From the NCBI RefSeq assembly GCF_025989125.1, contig NZ_JAPDNR010000001.1, positions 5,258,087 to 5,322,086 of the forward strand: 64,000 nucleotides of DNA, in the 5' to 3' direction. The stretch is from Chitinophaga nivalis (GTDB taxonomy: Bacteria; Bacteroidota; Bacteroidia; Chitinophagales; Chitinophagaceae). A program made the translations under genes and the position numbers. Below, piece after piece: positions 17,856-25,955 of this stretch; position 1 is the first letter of the stretch, and each line of letters begins with the position of its first letter. The notes beneath the pieces were generated by a model. It had not been told where the DNA came from and did not search any database. It saw nothing but the letters and a program-made list of their open reading frames with translations.

Positions 17856-17935
17856 TAGTAATTTTTCTTAAAAACGATCTGACTAAAAAAACAAGACGGA
17901 ATAATATGCTTAAAATGGGTTCCTATCCCGTCCTA

Positions 17936-17966
17936 TTGACTGCCGTAGCATATTTTTGTACCTTTG
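17936..17966 (+). promoter_or_regulatory. Bacteroidota-type promoter of the SulP gene
   Basis: TTG (-33) at 17936-17938, exactly 20 bases of spacer, then TACCTTTG (-7, TAnnTTTG consensus) at 17959-17966. Transcription should start within about 7 bases, almost at the ATG of the short leader peptide. Confidence 0.75.
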
Positions 17967-17974
17967 CCTCCGCT

Positions 17975-18016
17975 ATGACGAACATGCTTCTCACTTCTGT
18001 GGTTACTCCACCTTGA
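17975..18016 (+). CDS. 13-residue leader peptide upstream of the SulP gene
   Basis: Short frame encoding MTNMLLTSVVTPP, starting only a few bases past the predicted transcription start, so it would be a nearly leaderless message. A hairpin with a GC-rich stem follows before the transporter ATG. Position and layout suggest an attenuator or translation-coupled regulator of the anion transporter. No single amino acid is strongly enriched apart from Thr. I infer function from position only. Confidence 0.45.
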   Translation: MTNMLLTSVVTPP

Positions 18017-18038
18017 TGAACAGACTTTCCTGTTTTAA

Positions 18039-18063
18039 GGCTCCGCTTATTAAAAGTGGGGCT
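18039..18063 (+). promoter_or_regulatory. hairpin in the SulP leader
   Basis: 10-base stem GGCTCCGCTT / AAGTGGGGCT, with three G-U pairs, around a 5-base loop, between the leader peptide and the transporter ATG. A T-rich run begins about 20 bases later. It could be an attenuator or part of a larger structured element. Confidence 0.4.
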
Positions 18064-18108
18064 CCTGGCTGAATTCATTACTTTATTTTTTTTAATACAC
18101 CATCATTC

Positions 18109-19641
18109 ATGAGGGCTTACCTTAATTTATTTGATTTCAAACAGAAAGTAAACTACCGCACAGAGATCTTAGCCGGGCTTACCGTAGCCATGACCATGAT
18201 TCCTGAATCCCTTTCTTTTGCCATACTCGCAGGCCTCTCTCCGCTTACCGGCTTATACGCCGCTTTCATCATGGGACTGGTGACCGCCATCCTGGGCGGC
18301 AGGCCAGGAATGGTATCTGGTGGTGCAGGCGCCACAGTGGTGGTACTGATCGCCCTGATGCAATCGCATGGGGTCGAATACGTTTTTGCCGCCGTTGTAT
18401 TAGCGGGCATTTTACAGCTCATCGTAGGGGTATGCCGGTTAGGGAAGTTCATTCGTTTAGTGCCTCAGTCCGTGATGTATGGATTTGTCAACGGACTTGC
18501 GATCATTATATTCATGGCGCAGCTACAACAATTCAAAATAACAACCAGCACCGGTACTGCGTGGCTGACAGGCGCACCGCTATGGATCATGCTGACACTG
18601 GTTATACTGACCATGCTGATCGTTATTTTCTTTCCGAAGATCACCAAAGCAGTACCAGCTTCGCTGGTAGCCATCATCGTTATTTTTGGCATCGTAGCAG
18701 GATTGGGCATTGACACCAAAACAGTACGGGACATCGCCACCATCAGCGGCGGGTTCCCTCCTTTTCATATTCCCTCCGTTCCTTTTGACCTGGATATGCT
18801 AAAAATAATATTCCCCTATTCGCTGGTGATGGCGGGTGTAGGACTCATTGAGAGCTTACTTACCTTAAATGTGGCAGATGAAATAACCGGCAACAAAGGC
18901 AACAGCAACAAAGAGTGTGTGGCACAGGGAACGGCCAATGTATTGAATGGCTTTTTCACCGGTATGGGTGGCTGCGCCATGATTGCCCAAACATTTGTAA
19001 ACCTCTCTGCCGGCTCCAGGGCCCGGTTGTCCGGCATTATTGCTGCCCTGACGATTCTGCTGATCATATTATTCGGCGCACCGGTGATAGAAAGGCTACC
19101 GATGGCAGCGTTGACAGGCGTCATGATCATGGTGGCTATTGGCACCTTTGAATGGATCAGTCTACGCATCATCAACAAAATGCCCCGCCATGATGTATTC
19201 GTAGGCATATTGGTGGCGCTCATTACCGTATGGCTGCATAACCTGGCCCTCGCGGTATTGATAGGCGTTATTATTTCCGCTCTGGTATTTGCCTGGGAAA
19301 GTGCCAAAAGAATACGGGCCCGCAAATATGTAGATGAGCATGGCGTAAAACATTACGAAATTTACGGCCCACTATTCTTTGGTGCGGTAGGTACTTTTTC
19401 AGAGAAATTTGATGTACAAAACGATCCGGTGGAAGTCATCATCGACTTCAAGGAGAGCCGGATTGCCGATATGAGCGCGATATCAGCCCTGCATAAATTA
19501 ACCGAGCGTTATCAGCAGGCCGGCAAAACATTACACCTGCGTCATTTAAGCGCAGACTGCATCGCTTTACTGAAAAATGCGGCTGCTGTCATTGAGGTAA
19601 ATATTATGGAAGATCCGACCTATAAGGTTGTTCAGGATTAA
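18109..19641 (+). CDS. SulP-family inorganic anion transporter with STAS domain
   Basis: Inner-membrane transporter of 510 residues, probably moving sulfate or bicarbonate. Residues ~15-400 give 12-14 TM helices with the SulP hallmarks: AGLTVAMTMIPESLSFAILAGLSPLTGLYAAF in TM1-3 and GGRPGMVSGGAGATVVV. A cytoplasmic STAS domain follows (~420-505) with VIIDFKESRIADMSAISAL, where the usual Asp-Ser switch motif is recognisable. Preceded by a defined promoter, a short leader peptide and a hairpin, so its expression may respond to ion or sulfur status. Substrate specificity cannot be read from sequence. Confidence 0.9.
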   Translation: MRAYLNLFDFKQKVNYRTEILAGLTVAMTMIPESLSFAILAGLSPLTGLYAAFIMGLVTAILGGRPGMVSGGAGATVVVLIALMQSHGVEYVFAAVVLAGILQLIVGVCRLGKFIRLVPQSVMYGFVNGLAIIIFMAQLQQFKITTSTGTAWLTGAPLWIMLTLVILTMLIVIFFPKITKAVPASLVAIIVIFGIVAGLGIDTKTVRDIATISGGFPPFHIPSVPFDLDMLKIIFPYSLVMAGVGLIESLLTLNVADEITGNKGNSNKECVAQGTANVLNGFFTGMGGCAMIAQTFVNLSAGSRARLSGIIAALTILLIILFGAPVIERLPMAALTGVMIMVAIGTFEWISLRIINKMPRHDVFVGILVALITVWLHNLALAVLIGVIISALVFAWESAKRIRARKYVDEHGVKHYEIYGPLFFGAVGTFSEKFDVQNDPVEVIIDFKESRIADMSAISALHKLTERYQQAGKTLHLRHLSADCIALLKNAAAVIEVNIMEDPTYKVVQD

Positions 19642-19648
19642 GCCCTGT

Positions 19649-19692
19649 GAGGAACCATCCGGCCTTATGGATCAGGCAAAGGATGGTTCCTC
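19649..19692 (+). terminator. stem-loop after the SulP gene
   Basis: Perfect 12-base arms GAGGAACCATCC / GGATGGTTCCTC with a 20-base loop, starting a few bases past the stop. The U-tract is poor. Confidence 0.5.
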
Positions 19693-19875
19693 CGGATAAC
19701 TATCCCGGCGGATGTTTGCTTCCACTGCTGCGCTATACATCATAAAATCGTTTCTCCCACCCTTTCTCTTTGCAGCCAGCGGGATGGCATTTTATTATCT
19801 AATATAAAACCCTACTATCTTTTTAATATCTTGGGTCCCGGCTATCAAAATACCACTTCCTTAAAATAAACAGCT

Positions 19876-20586
19876 ATGACCCATACCTCTCCGGTGGCAT
19901 TAGTTACAGGCGCCAGCAGCGGCATCGGCTATGCCATCGCCCATGCACTGGCCGAAAGAGGCTACCAACTGATCGTTACCGCCAGACGGGCAGCTCTGCT
20001 CAACGACTTCCCCGCTGCCCAGGTAAAAGTATTTCCCGGCGACCTTACCTCGCCGGCCTTCCAGGATCAGCTGGAACACTTCATCTTTGAAACAGCAGGC
20101 CGGCTCGACTATTTATTTAACTGTGCAGGCATGCTGGAAACAGGGCCCATTGAGACCATTCAGATCGAAAAAGTTGCCGCCATGCTCCGGTTGAATGTAG
20201 AAGCTACTTTTACGCTGACCTATAAGCTCCTCAAACGTTTTAAACAACAGGGCTACGGACATGTGATCAATATATCCAGTGTACTGGGCACAAAGGTACG
20301 CCCTACCGCCGGCGCCTATGCGGCCTCTAAATTTGCCATTGAAGCCTTATCCGAAGCACTTCGCATGGAACTTAGCGGTACCGCTATCCAGGTATCCTGC
20401 ATAGAACCAGGATTGGTGATGACGGAACTACACAAAGACTGGGAAGTTCATCCGAAAGATAGTATGGGTATTCACGAACCACTGCAAACAGCTGATATTG
20501 TAGCCGCTGTATTATACATCCTGCAACAGCCTGCGCATGTACGGATACCCAAACTGATGATTTTACCGAAAGATCACCATATCTGA
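19876..20586 (+). CDS. SDR-family oxidoreductase
   Basis: A 236-residue classical SDR. TGASSGIG cofactor loop at residues 11-18, TARR after beta-2 (NADPH-type), NCAGMLETG in place of NNAG, catalytic Ser in NISSVLG and the YxxxK motif in YAASK. The segment CIEPGLVMTEL after the active site is typical of SDRs close to YqjQ/DltE-type reductases. It stands alone between the SulP gene and a small peptide gene; there is no clue to the substrate. Confidence 0.87.
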   Translation: MTHTSPVALVTGASSGIGYAIAHALAERGYQLIVTARRAALLNDFPAAQVKVFPGDLTSPAFQDQLEHFIFETAGRLDYLFNCAGMLETGPIETIQIEKVAAMLRLNVEATFTLTYKLLKRFKQQGYGHVINISSVLGTKVRPTAGAYAASKFAIEALSEALRMELSGTAIQVSCIEPGLVMTELHKDWEVHPKDSMGIHEPLQTADIVAAVLYILQQPAHVRIPKLMILPKDHHI

Positions 20587-20707
20587 TACCAACGTATATA
20601 CCTGGGGGTTATACCGGCATTATTCTTACGCCATACGTACACATTCCCCCTATTACAGCAGTGGCGGCATTTATCTTCCGGTATTCCTCACTTTTAAAAA
20701 AGTCGTT

Positions 20708-20869
20708 ATGAAAAATTTAGGCAAAAGGCTTTCCCGTAATGAGATTAAATCCGTTAATGGTGGCGGTGGTTATTCTCCCTGTATTTTCCAGAAGCCCTGT
20801 GTATTTGACTTTGACTGCTTCTTCACCTGCTATTGCAGCACGCTGTGGAGACGCTGTGAAGCAAAGTAA
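20708..20869 (+). CDS. orphan GG-leader six-cysteine peptide (53 aa)
   Basis: A short gene with a start ATG after GTCGTT. The protein begins MKNLGKRLSRNEIKSVNGG, a bacteriocin-type leader with a double glycine at 18-19 that recalls the Bacteroidota MKNLGKxLS-leader family. The core, about 33 residues, has six cysteines (25, 31, 37, 41, 43, 50), spaced C-x5-C-x5-C-x3-C-x-C-x6-C, plus aromatic residues (FDFDCFFTCYC). It is followed by a strong terminator. It probably uses an exporter elsewhere, possibly the VKOR fusion 5 kb upstream. Its activity is unknown. Confidence 0.75.
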   Translation: MKNLGKRLSRNEIKSVNGGGGYSPCIFQKPCVFDFDCFFTCYCSTLWRRCEAK

Positions 20870-20914
20870 ATGACCCGTGAGCCGTTTCCCGCAGACGGCT
20901 TACTTCCTTGCCTG

Positions 20915-20940
20915 CAGGCATATCATGCCTGTATTTTTTT
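20915..20940 (+). terminator. rho-independent terminator of the six-Cys peptide gene
   Basis: Stem CAGGCAT / ATGCCTG with a 3-base loop, followed by TATTTTTTT. Confidence 0.8.
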
Positions 20941-20973
20941 GCTGATTACTTTTTGAAGAACCCTTAATAAAAA

Positions 20974-21005
20974 AACCGGGTACCCCTTAAACAGGATACC
21001 CGGTT
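20974..21005 (-). terminator. terminator of the Ppx/GppA-like operon
   Basis: Arms AACCGGGTACCC / GGATACCCGGTT with one G-U pair; on the minus strand the stem ends in a run of U (AAAAAAA on the plus strand). It lies 20 bases past the stop of the last operon gene. Confidence 0.8.
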
Positions 21006-21024
21006 GCTTATCAGGCAAAAGCGT

Positions 21025-22044
21025 TTATTTCAGGGACAGCAGGAAGCCGATGGTAAAATTGGCATCCCAGTCGAATACGAACGTATCGCAATTGGTAGTA
21101 GCTTTGATGGCATTGTAAATGTTCAGGCCACTTTTGATTTTTACTTTGTCGGACTGATATTTTGCCGGCTCATTCAGTACCGTAAACCGTTCTTCTCCAT
21201 CACGGATCTGTTTGGCCAGTTCAAAAGGTACCCCACCGATGATAAAGCAGATTTCTCTTTTTGTGGCCGGTATTTTTTCCGCCAACGCTTTGATCTGGGC
21301 ATATACCGCGTCATCTTTCATTTCTTTTTCATAGTATTTGGCGCCAGGTCCTTCCAGCGACTTGATACTATTCCCTTCCATCCAGGAGATTTTCGTATTG
21401 CCGGAACCGATATCCACAACAAAGGAGTTCTCTGCATAGGTAGGCGGTAATACGCATTTCAGGGCCAGTTTACCTTCCTGTTCTGCTGTTACCAGGTTTA
21501 CGACATAACCCATCTTCTTCAACTCAGCAGAGATAGTGGCCGTTTTAGGATCTTTCTGCGCGCCGGAACTGATCACAAAATGAACGTTTCTGGATTTCAC
21601 GCCTTTATCGAACATCGCACCGATATAGTCTTTCAGGCCCATACGGATATCGGCGGTAGTAGCCATCCCCTCGTATACGAAAGACTTACCGAAATCTTTA
21701 GACACAATTTCCCAGTGTTTATCCTTATCGATATTTACTACAAAGGAGTTGAAGCCGGAAGCGCCTACTTCCACCACACCTTTCATTTCACCGTCTACCG
21801 GTTTTTCGGGGCTATAGTTGAAGGTACGTCTGTCTTCCGTCGCCTTGGTGGCTTTGGATGGCTGAGGCTTTGTACCGGATTCGGCCGCCCAGCCACTATC
21901 TGTTTTGGTGGTCTCGGGTTTACCGGCAACCGCATCCAGTTTACCGCTCTCAAATGCCCAGTACCCGATGCCTATAATAGGAATCGCAATGATCACTGCT
22001 TTGACTGGCCAACGCAGTCTTGCCCAGGTAGATTTTTGTTCCAT
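21025..22044 (-). CDS. membrane-anchored Ppx/GppA-like (actin-fold) protein
   Basis: A 339-residue protein with one N-terminal TM helix (14-30), a low-complexity Thr/Lys/Pro linker (40-75) and a soluble domain. The domain shows two glycine-rich phosphate-loop-like segments of the ASKHA fold: VVEVGASGFNSFVV (about 90-103) and FVVDIGSGNTKIS (208-220), like the VVDIGGGS motif of Ppx/GppA exopolyphosphatases, and a later IIGGVPFELA segment. The catalytic Glu of Ppx (about residue 120) could not be identified with confidence. It is the last gene of a three-gene operon with two coiled-coil proteins. Probably a nucleotide- or polyphosphate-sensing component at the membrane; function is unproven. Confidence 0.6.
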   Translation of the reverse strand: MEQKSTWARLRWPVKAVIIAIPIIGIGYWAFESGKLDAVAGKPETTKTDSGWAAESGTKPQPSKATKATEDRRTFNYSPEKPVDGEMKGVVEVGASGFNSFVVNIDKDKHWEIVSKDFGKSFVYEGMATTADIRMGLKDYIGAMFDKGVKSRNVHFVISSGAQKDPKTATISAELKKMGYVVNLVTAEQEGKLALKCVLPPTYAENSFVVDIGSGNTKISWMEGNSIKSLEGPGAKYYEKEMKDDAVYAQIKALAEKIPATKREICFIIGGVPFELAKQIRDGEERFTVLNEPAKYQSDKVKIKSGLNIYNAIKATTNCDTFVFDWDANFTIGFLLSLK

Positions 22045-22072
22045 ATGGTGTTTTGTATTTGGGTTCGTTTAA

Positions 22073-23182
22073 TTAATCCAGCAAGGAAAAGCCTTTATCT
22101 ACTTTCTCTTCAGGTTTTAAATCATAGTAGGAATCTGCCATTTTGCTGACGTTCAGCATTTTCAGGTTACGTTCATCTACCTTATGAATAAATGCCTCCA
22201 GTTCACTCTGTGAAGGCGTACCACCCACGGTGATATTATTATTCTGATCCAGAAAATCGAGGTTGGAACGAATAGAGGCAATATTCTGGCTGATGGCGCC
22301 GGTAGCGGCATTCATCGCTTCCTGGAATACCCAGCCGTCTTTAATATTGAAGACTTCCGCCAATCCTTCTGTAGCATGCTTCATCTTTTGCGTGGCCTCC
22401 AGTTTTTTGGAGATGATGGAAATACTGCTATCGAGTGTGCTGACATAAATACGTGCCGCGCTTTCGTTGTCTTTCAGCACTTCCAGTACTTTGGCAAACT
22501 GATTGGCATACTGCACATAACTTCTGGCATTCTGTTCTTCTGCTTCGCCTTCCTTACCCAGCAGAAATGCTTTGGTACGGGTTTCTTTTGCATCCCGCGT
22601 ATATTCATTCGCCTTCTCCTGGTTATTGTTGCTGCTTTCCTGTTTGCTCTTTTCTTCCAGGCTGGCTGCTTCCACCGTAAAGCGTTTGGCGTAGGTATAT
22701 TTTTCTTCCGCTGTTTTCTGTGCAGCTTCCCCACTCTGAATCATATCAATACGCACGCCGTCTACATTCGCAATTTTCTCTTTTACTCTTTTCAGGGTAT
22801 CTCTCGCATCTTTCGACAACAACTGCAGGGTTTCAACCGGGTTGCTGCGAATGATGGCCTTCTCGCCTTTAAAAAGCAAGATGGTACCTAACCGGTGCAA
22901 TACGGCAATAATGCGCGGCGCCAGTAACAACAGTACAATCAGGATAATGCTGAAAATCACCAGCAATATGCTTTTGGCGGCATATGCCAGCATAATGGGC
23001 AGGAACTTAAAAAAAGCAAAAGCGCCACCCAGTATCAGCGCCCAGAAGAACACAGCGGCCACCTTCTTTTTGGTTTCCGGTGTTTGGAGCTGGCGGGGTA
23101 AATGATCTCCCAATACCTGGAAAATCGGGAGCTGGCTCTTCAATTCTGCAGGAATACTTACCTGTTCATTTTTGTTTACCAT
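22073..23182 (-). CDS. two-TM coiled-coil membrane protein, PspA/TelA-like in layout
   Basis: A 369-residue protein: cytoplasmic N terminus (~1-45), two close TM helices (about 46-95, FFWALILGGAFAFFKF and ILLVIFSIILIVLLLL), then a long helical region (~120-320) full of Lys/Glu/Ala, for example AQKTAEEKYTYAKRF, with heptads typical of coiled coils. The C-terminal tail is short and charged. It lacks metal or ATP motifs. It sits between a coiled-coil partner and the Ppx/GppA-like gene, with only 7 and 28 bases between stops and starts, so the three probably form one membrane complex. I do not recognise a named family. Confidence 0.6.
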   Translation of the reverse strand: MVNKNEQVSIPAELKSQLPIFQVLGDHLPRQLQTPETKKKVAAVFFWALILGGAFAFFKFLPIMLAYAAKSILLVIFSIILIVLLLLAPRIIAVLHRLGTILLFKGEKAIIRSNPVETLQLLSKDARDTLKRVKEKIANVDGVRIDMIQSGEAAQKTAEEKYTYAKRFTVEAASLEEKSKQESSNNNQEKANEYTRDAKETRTKAFLLGKEGEAEEQNARSYVQYANQFAKVLEVLKDNESAARIYVSTLDSSISIISKKLEATQKMKHATEGLAEVFNIKDGWVFQEAMNAATGAISQNIASIRSNLDFLDQNNNITVGGTPSQSELEAFIHKVDERNLKMLNVSKMADSYYDLKPEEKVDKGFSLLD

Positions 23183-23189
23183 AGGGATA

Positions 23190-23900
23190 TTAAATTATAC
23201 TGCTTTCAATCAGTTGCAATGCATGCTGTATATCTTTCACTACTTCGGCTACTGCGGAATTACCAATCGCTATCTTACTATCGATTTCGCGGAGCTGTGG
23301 CTCGTATTTGCTGTTGATCTCCTTTAAATCGGTTTCTTTTTTCCGGAGTTGTTCCCGCAGTGTTTCCAGTTGTTTTTCCAGTTGTGCAATCTCTCCACTC
23401 AGACTGGCTTTTTCCTGTACCAGGTTTTGCTGGAGCGTCTGTTGTTGCTGCTGTTTCTGACTGGTTTCCCGGTCAATTACTTTTTGCAGGGCTGCTACAT
23501 ACCGTTGTGCGGAGCTGGTCAGCTTTTCTTTGTTCAGGCTTTTGTCTACATACTTCAGGGAGGTAAAAGCCGCTTTTAACGTAGAGGCATCTACGTTACC
23601 CATTTCTGCTGCCGCATTCCATACCTCAAAAAAGTCAATACCCGGCTCATTCAGCTTCTCCAGCATTTCGAGCACTTTCAGTTTCATTTGTTTGACATCT
23701 GACACAGGTGCTTCTACTGTATTCGCCGGTTGAACAGGCAGCGGTGGCGGGGTGGCCGGTGCAGTCGCCTTATTTGCCGGTATTACAGGAGCTACAGATG
23801 GATTAGGGGTGACAGCCTCCGGTTCAGGCGCATCTTCGAAAATAAGCTTCTTAAGACTGCTCAGTATCCCGGATGATTTCTTTTCTTTTTCCTCGTTCAT
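23190..23900 (-). CDS. Pro-rich/coiled-coil cytoplasmic protein, first gene of the operon
   Basis: A 236-residue hydrophilic protein without TM segments. It has a Lys/Glu start, a Pro/Ala/Val/Thr-rich linker (about 30-65), a short helical domain (about 70-140, MLEKLNEPGIDFFEVWNA) and a long coiled coil (about 140-215) with glutamine runs. The minus strand carries a TAAATTTG -7-like element upstream. It is immediately followed by the two-TM coiled-coil gene with 7 bases between them. It could be a cytoplasmic adaptor of that complex; no family is recognised. Confidence 0.55.
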   Translation of the reverse strand: MNEEKEKKSSGILSSLKKLIFEDAPEPEAVTPNPSVAPVIPANKATAPATPPPLPVQPANTVEAPVSDVKQMKLKVLEMLEKLNEPGIDFFEVWNAAAEMGNVDASTLKAAFTSLKYVDKSLNKEKLTSSAQRYVAALQKVIDRETSQKQQQQQTLQQNLVQEKASLSGEIAQLEKQLETLREQLRKKETDLKEINSKYEPQLREIDSKIAIGNSAVAEVVKDIQHALQLIESSII

Positions 23901-24083
23901 GCCTACAGATTAGATCGGGCTAAAAATAGCAAATTTATTGATCCGCAAAGGTTGTATCCCGGATAATCAGTTGAAAATATAATAGGTATACGCACTTTTT
24001 CTTTTAAAGTTATCTTGTGAAGATAAAATACAGCTACGAACAGGTCATCAATTATTTAGCTGCCGGAAAAATAAAGCAGCTTG

Positions 24084-24977
24084 CTACCGCGCCTGGAAGA
24101 TCCTTACCAGGCTATCTATAAACGGGCGTGTATACTTACCCGTTGGATCCAGATCCGGATCGAGGATGGTGATGTTGATACCGGCTGCTTTCGGGTGCCG
24201 GAGCAAAGGCATCAGCAATGCTTCCAGCTCTGCGTAAGCCAGCCCGTCTTCCTGCGGGGAATCTACGGCAGGCATGATATCGTTGTGTAACACATCTGCA
24301 TCTACATGAATCCAGAAACCATCCAGGTCAGCAGTAGTCACGCTGTTCAGGAATGTTGCCACACAGGCAGCTATCCCCTGCTGACGCAGCGACTGCAACG
24401 CCACATACCGGATGGCCGATCGCTCTATTTCCTGCACATAGGCGGTTTCCAGGTAACGGTTGCCAACAGCCCAGGTATTTGCTTCCTGCACATAAGGACC
24501 GGCTGCTGCTATATCTGCCAGCTTAGGATGTGCGTAGCCGGTAACGATGGCTAAGTCCATACCAGCAGCGGCTTTTGTTGCAGACAGCGAAACCGGTATA
24601 TAGTCAGTATGCCCATCCAGAAAAAACAAGCCATAACGACCCAGCTTTTTTAGCCCGAGCATATGGCCGATCAGTATACTGCAATCGCCACCAATCACCA
24701 ACGGCAGCTGTCCACCGGTAACCAGTGTTTGCAGATAAGTTGCCTGTTGCTGTGCATAGGCAACAATTGCGTCGGCATTCCTGACACCGGATATGGGGTC
24801 CAGTTCCATGGAATAAGGCGGAGCGGCCAGCGTATGCATGGCTGTTACGCCCAGCTGTTCACATAATCCATGTTGCTGCAGCCAGACAGGTAATTGCTTT
24901 ACCCCCGGCTCTACTCCTGGCGCCGGCTCTTTCAAACCCAGATTGCTGGGACATGCTACAATGGTCAGCGGTTTCAT
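24084..24977 (-). CDS. arginase/agmatinase-family hydrolase
   Basis: A 297-residue ureohydrolase-fold enzyme. Metal-binding motifs are present in the usual order: GGDCS (about 98-102, with Cys where His is usual), DGHTD (about 121-125) and HVDADVLHN, with two further Asp ligands. This Cys variant occurs in a subgroup of the arginase family whose substrate is often unknown, so the enzyme may not act on arginine itself. It would release urea or formamide-type groups from guanidino or formimino substrates and need Mn2+. It appears monocistronic. Confidence 0.83.
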   Translation of the reverse strand: MKPLTIVACPSNLGLKEPAPGVEPGVKQLPVWLQQHGLCEQLGVTAMHTLAAPPYSMELDPISGVRNADAIVAYAQQQATYLQTLVTGGQLPLVIGGDCSILIGHMLGLKKLGRYGLFFLDGHTDYIPVSLSATKAAAGMDLAIVTGYAHPKLADIAAAGPYVQEANTWAVGNRYLETAYVQEIERSAIRYVALQSLRQQGIAACVATFLNSVTTADLDGFWIHVDADVLHNDIMPAVDSPQEDGLAYAELEALLMPLLRHPKAAGINITILDPDLDPTGKYTRPFIDSLVRIFQAR

Positions 24978-25111
24978 GTGTCAAATATATTGGAATACCG
25001 GCAAGTGGTATGGCCTAAAGATTTTTCCGGGGAGATGATGACACTTCCCAAAAAGCAGGGAGAGGTGCCAGTCATTGTACCGACTGACACCTCTCCCCCA
25101 TTTGTATATTC

Positions 25112-25870
25112 CTATTTTTCCAATAAAGGTATAATATGAGCCCAGTCCAGCTGCCGGGCAAAATCCAACGCAGACTTTCCGTCATTTGTCTTACTGTCTT
25201 TATCTGCCTTAAACTGTAACAATACTTCCACAGCATTTTTGTTGCCGGCAATTGCCTCCTTGTGTAACAGCGTATACCCTGCGTCATCGCGGTTGGTAGC
25301 TTCCTGCGGATACTCCTGCAGGAACTGTATGAAACTGTCTCTCATATTAATGCTCATTGGGTGCTCTATGAGATTTTCCGGATGTTCTTTTTGTCCGTTT
25401 ACTACGGAAATATCCTGATAGTCTCCAAAGTCCAGTCCCCATGCGTCATCGTGCTCCTGCCGTTCTTCTTCTTCCATACCGGCTCTTAAATGCTGGATGG
25501 TAAATCCGCCGCAGGTTTTACCCTGACTGGCCAACAGCCAATCGCTGATCTGTTGCAACGGTACGGTTACAAAATCGCCGTTCTGTACATTCGTCAGCCT
25601 GTTCGGATTATTCACCAGTACGCCGCTCACTGTTTCCCCATCAAATCCGATGTCGTTGATCCACATGTGCTCAACGATCGGTTCCGGCTGATCGGCTACT
25701 GTTTCTGAAAAAGCTACTTTTACACACGCCAGGTCCAGCGCGGGAATAATTCTGCGGGCTTCCCAGGAAAGCTCTCTCCAGAAATATTTAAATGTTTCCT
25801 GTGCCTGCTGAAAGGCTTTTAACATGCCGGGATCTTCTGCTTCGGAGAAGAATACTTCATTTTCTGCCAT
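25112..25870 (-). CDS. DUF2314-like domain with C-terminal ankyrin repeats
   Basis: A 252-residue cytoplasmic protein. Residues ~20-130 look like DUF2314, with the typical VEHMWINDIGFDGETVSGVL segment. Residues ~185-252 contain about two ankyrin repeats (DDAGYTLLHKEAIAGNKNAVEVLL and NDGKSALDFA). This combination is common in polymorphic-toxin immunity or host-interaction clusters, but no toxin gene was seen. It shares its strand with the bactofilin-like gene upstream, about 85 bases apart, so they may be co-transcribed. Confidence 0.7.
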   Translation of the reverse strand: MAENEVFFSEAEDPGMLKAFQQAQETFKYFWRELSWEARRIIPALDLACVKVAFSETVADQPEPIVEHMWINDIGFDGETVSGVLVNNPNRLTNVQNGDFVTVPLQQISDWLLASQGKTCGGFTIQHLRAGMEEEERQEHDDAWGLDFGDYQDISVVNGQKEHPENLIEHPMSINMRDSFIQFLQEYPQEATNRDDAGYTLLHKEAIAGNKNAVEVLLQFKADKDSKTNDGKSALDFARQLDWAHIIPLLEK

Positions 25871-25955
25871 TGTAAACTATTTATCAACTTACACGTGTGT
25901 CGTTTATGCCACACTAACGATCATTTAATGGGTTCCTGCTTTATGCCGGTATCGT

